A stretch of DNA of 64,000 nt, taken from assembly GCF_000176235.1 (NCBI RefSeq), contig NZ_ACZV01000004.1:1302001-1366000 (forward strand). The letters run 5' to 3'. The position numbers were made by a program, and so were the translations under genes. Below the pieces are notes generated by a model. That model was not told the DNA's origin and searched no databases. It worked only from the letters and a program-made list of their open reading frames with translations. Position 1 is the stretch's first letter. Each line of letters opens with the position of its first letter. Shown one piece after another: positions 1-7,241 of the stretch. Source of the stretch: Vibrio orientalis CIP 102891 = ATCC 33934. Its GTDB lineage: Bacteria > Pseudomonadota > Gammaproteobacteria > Enterobacterales > Vibrionaceae.

Positions 1-73
1 GCAGATAGCGTGCCAACTTTATTTCCACGATTTTTTTGTGCTCATTCGCACTTTTTTGTCATTTTTAGCTCCC

Positions 74-99
74 AAAATGCAATTTGAAAATTGCATTTT
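74..99. promoter_or_regulatory. Perfect 12-bp inverted repeat
   Basis: Two perfect 12-base arms (74-85 and 88-99, core TGCAATTT/AAATTGCA) are separated by the two bases GA. The repeat lies about 125 bases before the ATG chosen for the DUF368 gene. It could be an operator or an AT-rich terminator for a gene left of the window. I do not recognise the regulator. Confidence 0.45.
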
Positions 100-224
100 G
101 CAAAGATTCGCAAAAGCATATTAAACTCGATTCTTATAGATACATTTGTCAAAGAATGATTTTCATACTTTTTTTACGTCGGAGCCGATATACTCATTGC
201 ACTTTAATTTACGTATCAACAAGA

Positions 225-1145
225 ATGAACTACCTAACTACATTTCTAAAAGGCATGGCGATGGGTGCTGCTGACGTGGTACCCGGCGTTTCAGGCGGTA
301 CCATCGCATTCATTACTGGTATTTACGACACCTTGCTTGAAAGCATTCGACGCATTAACCCATCAGTTCTAGGCATCTGGAAACGTGAAGGTTTTAAAGC
401 AGCATTCCAACATATCAACGGCTTGTTCCTCATCGCATTGTTTGGTGGTGTGCTCACCAGTATTGCCACTCTTGCAAAGCTGATTTCGTGGCTATTAGTG
501 ACTCACCCAATTCCATTGTGGTCATTCTTCTTTGGCTTAATTTTGGTTTCGGTGTTCCACATGCTTAAGCAGATTGAGCAAAGAAGCCTAAGTCGTTTTG
601 TCTTGCTACTGTTAGGCGTCGCCTTTGCCTACAGCATCACCGTCCTTAATCCACTGCAATTAGAACCCACCAGTATTAATGTGCTGCTTGCAGGTGGCAT
701 TGCTATTTGTGCCATGATTTTACCCGGCATTTCAGGCAGCTTTATCTTACTGCTTATTGGTATGTATACACCGGTACTTGGCGCCGTGAAATCATTTGAT
801 ATTGGGATTCTTGCACTATTTTTGTCTGGCTGCGTGATCGGTTTACTGACCTTCTCTCACGTTCTCTCTTGGCTACTCAAACGTTTTAGAGACCTAACTC
901 TTGTGTTCCTAACCGGTTTGATGATTGGCACGTTACCTAAGATTTGGCCGTGGAAAGAGACCATCAGTTGGAGAACTAACTCACACGGAGAGCAAGTTCC
1001 ATTAATCCAACACAACCTAATGCCGTCTGACTTTGAACTGATCAGTTCTCAGCCAGCTCAACTTGGCTTAGCCGTTGTGATGATGCTTTGCGCGATTGCG
1101 TTAGTGCTAGGGTTAGAGAAATTTGCCGAGAATCGCGATCTGTAA
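225..1145 (+). CDS. DUF368 membrane protein, probable undecaprenyl-phosphate translocase
   Basis: This polytopic inner-membrane protein of 306 residues matches the DUF368 family in length. It carries the two internally repeated PG(V/I)SG motifs: VVPGVSGGTIAF near the N-terminus and ILPGISGSFILL in the middle. DUF368 proteins (VCA0040 of V. cholerae, PopT of Gram-positives) were shown to return undecaprenyl phosphate across the inner membrane for envelope synthesis. I apply that role by family. The reading frame is open back to 84, but the 5' extension is AT-rich, not membrane-like and contains a perfect inverted repeat. The ATG at 225, which starts MNYLTTFLKG, is therefore the likely start. 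The gene stands alone, followed by its own terminator. Confidence 0.85.
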   Translation: MNYLTTFLKGMAMGAADVVPGVSGGTIAFITGIYDTLLESIRRINPSVLGIWKREGFKAAFQHINGLFLIALFGGVLTSIATLAKLISWLLVTHPIPLWSFFFGLILVSVFHMLKQIEQRSLSRFVLLLLGVAFAYSITVLNPLQLEPTSINVLLAGGIAICAMILPGISGSFILLLIGMYTPVLGAVKSFDIGILALFLSGCVIGLLTFSHVLSWLLKRFRDLTLVFLTGLMIGTLPKIWPWKETISWRTNSHGEQVPLIQHNLMPSDFELISSQPAQLGLAVVMMLCAIALVLGLEKFAENRDL

Positions 1146-1164
1146 AAATCGCGCATGTCATTAC

Positions 1165-1193
1165 AAGCGGCTTCGAGTAAGTCGCTTTTTTTT
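1165..1193 (+). terminator. Rho-independent terminator of the DUF368 gene
   Basis: A 9-bp stem (AAGCGGCTT with AAGTCGCTT, one G-U pair) with the five-base loop CGAGT runs directly into a run of T. It lies 20 bases after the DUF368 stop codon. Confidence 0.75.
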
Positions 1194-1286
1194 ACCACCA
1201 AAGAAAAGTGGAAATAAGAATCAATTGCAACATGGTGAAGATAAGATTACTCTTGAATGCGATTTTTACCATAGAAGCACATCAAG

Positions 1287-2021
1287 ATGAGCGGCCAATC
1301 ATTCTTTGAACATTTGTTCGAACATTCAAAGCAAGTTACCCCTTATTTAAGCGGCTCTATCAATCATCAGCCTAACGAAAATACTGATCACCCTATCGTA
1401 CATATCGATAGCTCTAGTGCTGAGCAGATACAATCCCTCTATGAACAGCTAAAATTACTTCACCCTGAAGCTGGCGCGCCTTACTGGCTAACCAGAACTT
1501 GGACCTTGCTCTGCTGGCAACCAATTTATGTGGCTTTTATTGCCATTTATTCATGCCGAGGACTACCCAACATTTCAGCTATGGTTCAATCCATACAGCC
1601 CGGCTTTGTTAGTGGCTATCAATTTGAATCAACAACCTATCAGCAGGGTAGCGAGCAAGAGCTCATCACTAAAGCAGGCCATGACCTCAACCTCCTGTTT
1701 GACTATTTTCGTTCTGAGATGAGTCAATGGACGCGAATTCGCCCAGGGTTTACCCGCCACTTATTTGCTGACGGCATACTGGGTTGCTTGGTCAAGTTAA
1801 GCCAATACGCCCCTGCGCTACCAAAAGACTATTTATTTGAGCAAGCGCGTTTATGGCTTCAAGCTTGCGGTTTATCTGAAAAGTTTATGGATAGACTCAC
1901 ATATGATGAAACAACGAAACAGTTAACACTTGTCAGAACCAGCTGCTGTTTGGTCTATAAATGCCAAGGTCGTAAACTGTGCGGTGACTGCCCTCGTCAT
2001 CCAAATAATAAGCATTTGTAA
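1287..2021 (+). CDS. FhuF-like ferric-siderophore reductase
   Basis: This 244-residue protein ends with a CC-x10-CxxC arrangement (TSCCLVYKCQ then LCGDCPRH, about residues 219-236). That is the [2Fe-2S] ligand signature of the FhuF family. Such reductases release iron from hydroxamate or carboxylate siderophores in the cytoplasm by reducing Fe(III). The rest of the protein diverges from E. coli FhuF, so the family call rests on the C-terminal cluster motif, the length and the position beside fhuCDB. It lies 97 bases ahead of fhuC, with a Fur box in that gap, so it may be a separate transcription unit. I found no convincing Fur box before this gene itself. Confidence 0.75.
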   Translation: MSGQSFFEHLFEHSKQVTPYLSGSINHQPNENTDHPIVHIDSSSAEQIQSLYEQLKLLHPEAGAPYWLTRTWTLLCWQPIYVAFIAIYSCRGLPNISAMVQSIQPGFVSGYQFESTTYQQGSEQELITKAGHDLNLLFDYFRSEMSQWTRIRPGFTRHLFADGILGCLVKLSQYAPALPKDYLFEQARLWLQACGLSEKFMDRLTYDETTKQLTLVRTSCCLVYKCQGRKLCGDCPRHPNNKHL

Positions 2022-2041
2022 ACATTACAGACAACTAATTA

Positions 2042-2056
2042 TGATACGTATTATCA
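2042..2056. promoter_or_regulatory. Fur box upstream of fhuC
   Basis: The sequence TGATACGTATTATCA matches the 7-1-7 Fur consensus TGATAATnATTATCA at 12 of 14 defined positions. It lies 62 bases before the fhuC ATG, a usual place for iron-dependent repression of the uptake operon. Confidence 0.75.
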
Positions 2057-2118
2057 TTTGCATTTTAATGTGATAGCATCGCTGCTTATTCATCAATACT
2101 CGACCTTGAAGTTAAATC

Positions 2119-2886
2119 ATGTTCCAGCTTGTCGATGCGTCGTTCGAAATCGACGGTAAAAATATCCTGCTTCCTACCAGTTTAGATTTTTCTCCTGGAA
2201 AAGTGACAACACTACTCGGTCACAATGGCTGTGGTAAATCGACCTTAATCAAACTGTTAAGCCGTCAGAACTCTCCTTCTCAAGGGAAGGTACTGCTCAA
2301 CGATCAAGTGGTTTCTTCCTATACCAACCTAGAGTTCGCTCACCGAGTGGCTTACTTACCTCAGCACCCTCCAGTGACTGATGGCGTGACGGTTCGTGAA
2401 TTGGTCTGCTTTGGCCGCTACCCATGGAAAGGCGCATTTGGTCGTTATAGCAAATCGGATTACGCGATTGTCGACGAGGCAATAGATAAAGTGGGATTGA
2501 GCAAATTCTCAGAACGATTTGTCGCGACTCTCTCTGGTGGTGAGCGACAAAGAGCCTGGGTCGCGATGCTACTCGCTCAGCAAAGTAAGTGCATCTTGCT
2601 TGATGAGCCTACCTCTGCACTCGATGTCGCTCACCAGCACGAATTATTGGCACTCATCCGCGAGCTCAACCAATCCATGGGGCTAAGCGTCATTATGGTG
2701 CTTCATGATGTCAACATGGCCGCTAAGTTCAGCGATGAGTTGATCGCTCTTCATTCAGGGCAAGTCATCGCAAGTGGTTCACCTGCTGAGCTCATGACAC
2801 CGGATACTCTGATGAAAATCTACGGAATGGAGTTAGCTCTATTCCAACACCCTCAAACAGGTCAACCCATTAGCTACATCCCCTAA
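2119..2886 (+). CDS. fhuC: Ferric-hydroxamate/aerobactin ABC transporter ATPase FhuC (VatC-like)
   Basis: This is the cytoplasmic ATPase that powers import of ferric siderophores through FhuB. Its 255 residues show Walker A GHNGCGKST (34-42), the signature LSGGERQRA (about 138-146), Walker B CILLDEPT (about 158-165) and the H-loop VLHD. The length is usual for FhuC/FecE-type ATPases. fhuD follows after 16 bases and fhuB overlaps fhuD by 4 bases, so the three are co-transcribed. A Fur box lies upstream. From memory, V. vulnificus has vatCDB next to a GntR-type iutR and iutA, the same neighbourhood as here. FhuC or VatC is equally fair as a name. Confidence 0.92.
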   Translation: MFQLVDASFEIDGKNILLPTSLDFSPGKVTTLLGHNGCGKSTLIKLLSRQNSPSQGKVLLNDQVVSSYTNLEFAHRVAYLPQHPPVTDGVTVRELVCFGRYPWKGAFGRYSKSDYAIVDEAIDKVGLSKFSERFVATLSGGERQRAWVAMLLAQQSKCILLDEPTSALDVAHQHELLALIRELNQSMGLSVIMVLHDVNMAAKFSDELIALHSGQVIASGSPAELMTPDTLMKIYGMELALFQHPQTGQPISYIP

Positions 2887-2902
2887 CTACAAGGAATTCG
2901 TT

Positions 2903-3799
2903 GTGAAAAGATTCGTACTTATGTTGTCAGCACTACTGACATTCAATGTTTATGCGTTGGACATCACCCACGAGATGGGGGTCACCACTTTTGAATCAAC
3001 ACCTAAGAAAGTCGTCGCTCTCGATTGGGCGCTAACGGAAACCGTACTGAGTTTAGGTGTCGAGCTTACGGGTATTGCCGATACAAAAGGCTATCAACAA
3101 TGGGTCGTTGAACCTGCTCTGAGTGGTACTGAAGTTGATTTGGGCGCACGTCGAGAGCCGAACCTTGAGCTGCTTATGGAACTTAAGCCAGACGTCATCT
3201 TAATCAGTAAACATATGGCGCCAGCCTATGAACAACTACAGCGTATTGCACCCGTTCTAGTATTCAGCGTTTACAGTGAGAAAAAGCAGCCATTAAACGC
3301 AGCAAAGTCGATCACCAAATCATTAGGTAAGTTGTTCGATAAAGAGCAGCAAGCAGAGTTGGTCATTGCTCAAACGGATAAGATTTTCGCCATCAACGCA
3401 GATAAAGTGCGCCAATCAGGTAAGTCGGATAAGGCGCTGCTATTCGCACGTTTTATTAACGACAAAACTCTTCGTATCCACAGTCAAGGCTCACTGGCTC
3501 AAGCCACTATCGATGCCATGGGTCTAGAAAATGACTGGCAGCAAGAAACGAACCTATGGGGATTCACCACTGCTGGAACCGAAAAGCTGGCTGAGCACCA
3601 AAGTGCCAATGTGATGATCTTTGGGCCGCTCACTCAGCCAGAACGTAACAAACTCAAGCAGTCCCCCCTTTGGCAAGCAATGGAGTTTACTCGTACTAAT
3701 TCCGTGTATGAACTGCCAGCAATTTGGACATTTGGTGGCTTAATCGCAGCACAACGTTTTAGTGATCATATCACTGAGCAGCTTACTAATAATCAATGA
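2903..3799 (+). CDS. fhuD: Periplasmic siderophore-binding protein FhuD (VatD-like)
   Basis: This is the periplasmic binding protein that hands ferric siderophores to FhuB. An N-terminal signal peptide (about residues 1-18, ending VYA before LDITHE) precedes a class III binding-protein fold of 298 residues in total. Typical stretches are KVVALDW near the start, LELLMELKPDVIL, and NSVYELPAIWTFGG near the end. The start is a GTG with a clear AAGGAA Shine-Dalgarno 6-7 bases upstream. The stop overlaps the fhuB start in ATGA, which implies translational coupling. The exact ligand cannot be read from sequence. The linked IutA suggests aerobactin or related hydroxamates. Confidence 0.9.
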   Translation: MKRFVLMLSALLTFNVYALDITHEMGVTTFESTPKKVVALDWALTETVLSLGVELTGIADTKGYQQWVVEPALSGTEVDLGARREPNLELLMELKPDVILISKHMAPAYEQLQRIAPVLVFSVYSEKKQPLNAAKSITKSLGKLFDKEQQAELVIAQTDKIFAINADKVRQSGKSDKALLFARFINDKTLRIHSQGSLAQATIDAMGLENDWQQETNLWGFTTAGTEKLAEHQSANVMIFGPLTQPERNKLKQSPLWQAMEFTRTNSVYELPAIWTFGGLIAAQRFSDHITEQLTNNQ

Positions 3800-5793
3800 A
3801 CACCTTAAAGATAAATAACGCTCCACAACAATATATCAACCTCAAAGCGGCTGCCCTACTCGCAGCCGCGCTCGTTAGTATTGTCGGCTTACTGGAGATC
3901 ACGGCTCCTTATACATTAGGCATTCCACTGATATGGGATACCTTGTTTCACTATGACCCTGCTAACTATCAACATCTGATTACCCACTTAACCTATCTTC
4001 CTAGGTTAGCTGTCGCCATTATTTGTGGATTTGGACTCGCGGTGGCAGGTTGTGTGATGCAGTTTGTGCTGCGCAACCCCATCGCTTCACCAACCACCCT
4101 TGGCGTCGCGGCAGGGGCTGAGCTTGGAATGGTACTGGGGATCCTTCTGATCCCTGTCAACATGGCTGTACCTCATTTTATTCCTGCGTTCATTGGTGGC
4201 TGTTTGGCGACGGGATTAGTGTTTGCGTTAAGCTCAAGCAGAGGCTTCTCACCCCTTCACATGGTGCTGTCCGGCATGATCGTTAGCCTGTTCTTAGGTT
4301 CATTAAACACCATGCTATTGATGCTGCATGAACAACAGCTAACAAGCATATTTGTTTGGGGTGCCGGCGTACTGAACCAAAATGGCTGGACTAGCACGCT
4401 GATGCTGATCCCGTTAGTTACCCTACCGACGCTATTATTGCTGCTGTTACAACGCCCGTTATCTGCACTCCAATTTGGTGACAATGTCGCAACCTCGTTA
4501 GGCGTAAACATCAAACAAATAAAACTACTGTGTTTATCTCTCGCTATCTTCATTACCGCGGCCGTCGTCAGCGAAGTAGGACTGATCGGTTTTGTCGGCA
4601 TTGTTGCTCCGGCTATCGCCAGAATGCTAGGCGCCCGAACCTTGGTGAAGCAAATCCTTCTCAGTGGATTGATTGGTAGTCTTATTCTTCTGACTGTAGA
4701 CCTGCTGATTCAACCATTCTCTGGTGTTGGCGGAGAGCTACTACCAACCGGGGCGATGACGGCATTGATCGGCGCACCATTTTTGCTTTGGTTACTGCAG
4801 CGAACTAAGCTTCAGGCCGATCTAAAAGCTCGCTCTGAACATGTAGAGCATTACCGCCAAGTTGACACTGCCAAGCTTGTCACAGTAATAGTTGTGGTGC
4901 TCATCCTAGTCACCTTATTTGCACTGACCGTTGGCAAAACGCCGCAAGGTTGGGAACTAAATTTTAATCGCTCAATATTTGATTTGCGCGCACCACGAGT
5001 GTTAGTCGCACTATTGGCAGGTGTCGGTCTCGCGTTTGCCGGTACACTGATTCAGCGTATCTCTAACAACCCAATGGCTAGCCCAGAAGTACTAGGAATC
5101 AGTTCAGGCGCTGCTCTAGCGCTGGTGTTAGGGACAGTTTTGGGAATTACCGTTGGCCGAGAACAGCAAATGCTGATCGGAACGGTAGGCGCACTATCCG
5201 TGACTGCTCTGGTGTGGTTAATGGGAAGAAGGCATAACTTTGCACCAACCCAAACCCTATTAACCGGAATTGCGCTTAGCGCGGGTCTTGATGCCCTGCT
5301 GCGTATTGCGATGAGCTCTGGACATGACAATGCCACAACGTTGCTCACCTGGTTGTCTGGTTCAACTTACCTAGTAGCAGGCCAAGATATTCTCATTCTA
5401 GCGGTTGGAGTTACGCTCACCGGAGCCATCGCTTTATCACTTAATCGCTGGGTTGAACTGATTGGTATCGGAGAAGTAACCGCCAACAGCCTAGGTATGG
5501 ACTCGACCGTGGTGAGACTGGTACTACTGCTTTTGGTCGCGGCATTAACCACTTTATGTACCATCGTTATTGGCCCACTCAGTTTCATCGGCTTGCTGGC
5601 CCCTCATATGGCTAGATCTCTGCATCAATACCGCGCACTACCGCAAATGCTCACTGCCGCAGTATTGGGCGCGATAATCATGGTTATCGCTGATTGGATA
5701 GGACGAACCCTTTGGTTCCCTTGGCAATTCCCAGCAGGCTTACTCGCGTCTTTGATTGGCGGTGGATACTTCTTGTATTTAATGAGACGTTAA
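3796..5793 (+). CDS. fhuB: Ferric-siderophore ABC transporter permease FhuB, fused double permease
   Basis: This is the inner-membrane channel for the FhuCDB importer. Its 665 residues hold two tandem FecCD-type permease halves (about 1-340 and 355-665), as in E. coli FhuB, rather than two separate permeases. Each half has the conserved cytoplasmic-loop patterns: RNPIASPTTLGV and GFVGIVAPAIAR in the first, NNPMASPEVLGI and SFIGLLAPHMAR in the second. About 20 membrane segments are expected. It overlaps fhuD by four bases. A GC-rich hairpin follows the stop. Confidence 0.93.
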   Translation: MNTLKINNAPQQYINLKAAALLAAALVSIVGLLEITAPYTLGIPLIWDTLFHYDPANYQHLITHLTYLPRLAVAIICGFGLAVAGCVMQFVLRNPIASPTTLGVAAGAELGMVLGILLIPVNMAVPHFIPAFIGGCLATGLVFALSSSRGFSPLHMVLSGMIVSLFLGSLNTMLLMLHEQQLTSIFVWGAGVLNQNGWTSTLMLIPLVTLPTLLLLLLQRPLSALQFGDNVATSLGVNIKQIKLLCLSLAIFITAAVVSEVGLIGFVGIVAPAIARMLGARTLVKQILLSGLIGSLILLTVDLLIQPFSGVGGELLPTGAMTALIGAPFLLWLLQRTKLQADLKARSEHVEHYRQVDTAKLVTVIVVVLILVTLFALTVGKTPQGWELNFNRSIFDLRAPRVLVALLAGVGLAFAGTLIQRISNNPMASPEVLGISSGAALALVLGTVLGITVGREQQMLIGTVGALSVTALVWLMGRRHNFAPTQTLLTGIALSAGLDALLRIAMSSGHDNATTLLTWLSGSTYLVAGQDILILAVGVTLTGAIALSLNRWVELIGIGEVTANSLGMDSTVVRLVLLLLVAALTTLCTIVIGPLSFIGLLAPHMARSLHQYRALPQMLTAAVLGAIIMVIADWIGRTLWFPWQFPAGLLASLIGGGYFLYLMRR

Positions 5794-5798
5794 CTCTA

Positions 5799-5822
5799 GA
5801 GCCCTCCAAATTGCGAGGGCTT
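5799..5822 (+). terminator. Possible terminator after fhuB
   Basis: GCCCTC and GAGGGC form a 6-bp GC stem (extendable by two pairs) around an 8-base loop. The following sequence, TTATTGG, has only a short T stretch, so it may be a leaky terminator or a 3' stabilising hairpin. Confidence 0.4.
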
Positions 5823-5954
5823 ATTGGCTTCAGGTCTTGCTAGACTCCGACCTCTACAACGCCAGGTATTTTCGTTACCAAAATACAATCAGTGACTTTC
5901 CAGCCAATTTGTGTTTACCATTAAGCCAATAAGAATAACAACTCATTGATTATT

Positions 5955-6911
5955 ATGAATACGACAGCCATCACTCAGCTTCAGCAAGATCTGTTGGTTA
6001 AAGTTATTACTCGGCTTAAAGAAGACAATGCACAAGCAGGTGATAGCCTGAATGAGTCTTCATTAGCACAGCAATTCGAAGTATCCCGAACCCCGCTAAG
6101 AGCAGTACTTAAGCATTTGTCCACTTTAGGCGTAACCAAGGCCGTTCCCTACAAGGGGTTTGTGTTGCTAACCGACGCTGAGGAGATCACTATTTCTTTC
6201 GCTACAGATGGCGAACCATGCCGTCAAGATTTATTGTATCTGCGTATCTTAATGGATCTATTTTTTGGTGAGCTTGACGCATCATTCTCAGAAAATGAAT
6301 TACAACAGCGCTACGACGCTAACCGAGGGGAAATCCAAAATGTCCTTCGATTGCTAGAAACCGATGGCATCTTTCGTCGTAGCCCTGGATACAAATGGTA
6401 TGTTGATGGCGTATTGAACACACTAGAAAGACATGCAGAAAGTTATCGATGTCGACTCATCTTCGAGCCCGCTGGTCTACTGGAGCCAACTTGGGCACTC
6501 AACCTCGCCAAGTTTGAACGTTGCCGAAACAATCATATCCAAGCGATTAACGAGCCACATTTGGTTTCCGCTAGCCAGCTGTATGAACTCAGTGCTAGCT
6601 TCCATGAACTGCTGTCAGCTTGTTCGGGAAATCGCTTTTTACTTGGCACTATGCAGCAGCATAACCGATTGCGTAAGGCAACCGACCTCGTTTCTATGCA
6701 CATTCAGTCATCTGTCGCTAAGTCCTGCCAACGTCGATTAGATATCATCGAATTACTACTTAATGGTGACAATCGAACCGCTGCCGCGAAGTTAACCCAA
6801 CTATTAGAAAACGACATTCGAGTGATGACGCGGACCTACAAGGATGTAATGAATGTATCTCGGCAACAACGAGAAAGCCTGATAAATAGCATCACTTCTA
6901 CCCCAAGTTAA
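5955..6911 (+). CDS. GntR-family regulator beside iutA (IutR-like), with two winged-helix domains
   Basis: This 318-residue transcription factor probably controls the siderophore genes. An N-terminal GntR winged helix (about residues 5-70) contains LAQQFEVSRTPLRAVLKHL. A second winged-helix-like segment (about 85-150) contains ELQQRYDANRGEIQNVLRLL. A helical FCD-like ligand domain follows to the C-terminus. Position between fhuB and iutA matches, from memory, IutR of V. vulnificus, a GntR-type repressor of iutA. The ATG at 5955 is preferred; an in-frame TTG at 5946 gives three more residues. The ligand sensed is unknown and could be an iron-siderophore or its breakdown product. Confidence 0.8.
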   Translation: MNTTAITQLQQDLLVKVITRLKEDNAQAGDSLNESSLAQQFEVSRTPLRAVLKHLSTLGVTKAVPYKGFVLLTDAEEITISFATDGEPCRQDLLYLRILMDLFFGELDASFSENELQQRYDANRGEIQNVLRLLETDGIFRRSPGYKWYVDGVLNTLERHAESYRCRLIFEPAGLLEPTWALNLAKFERCRNNHIQAINEPHLVSASQLYELSASFHELLSACSGNRFLLGTMQQHNRLRKATDLVSMHIQSSVAKSCQRRLDIIELLLNGDNRTAAAKLTQLLENDIRVMTRTYKDVMNVSRQQRESLINSITSTPS

Positions 6912-6920
6912 TCTCTCTAC

Positions 6921-6945
6921 AGGCGGCCTCTCCGGCTGCCTTTTC
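6921..6945 (+). terminator. Terminator of the GntR-type regulator gene
   Basis: AGGCGGCC and GGCTGCCT pair over 8 bp with one G-U pair and a five-base loop, followed by TTTTC. It sits 10 bases after the stop codon. Confidence 0.65.
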
Positions 6946-7241
6946 ATGTCTATAAACCCTCACTTGCCAACAAGATAACGTTAATACTCAACTGAACAAC
7001 CCCGCTGCTCCCACCTAACACGTAAAAACAATATCGTTGTCGATATACCTATCAAAAATAAATCATGCTTATGTATTGTTTTTTCGCAACAAAAACACAA
7101 TAATAATGATTCTTATTTAGAAATGATAAAAATAACAATTTGCGTTTACTTTTCTAGATAGTGAATTTGCAGCCTTCACCTCTATCTGAGCCCACCAAAG
7201 ATGAAGGCGTGTTAACCAAAACAATTACCATAGAGAAAGAA
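6946..7241. other. Non-coding leader region of iutA
   Basis: Together with the preceding terminator this gene-free stretch is about 330 bases. It holds an AT-rich promoter region and the Fur box at 7101-7115. The frame open from a GTG at 7161 lacks signal-peptide character and is probably leader. Confidence 0.6.
7101..7115. promoter_or_regulatory. Fur box upstream of iutA
   Basis: TAATAATGATTCTTA matches the 7-1-7 Fur consensus at 11 of 14 positions. It lies within an AT-rich stretch about 130 bases before the iutA start. Confidence 0.65.

Noticed and set aside
1200..1286. Possible Fur box before the FhuF-like gene
   Set aside because: AT-rich words there match the Fur consensus at too few positions to support a site.
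4257..4601. 114-codon antisense frame within fhuB
   Set aside because: It is the complement of a membrane-protein coding region, which commonly leaves long open antisense frames.
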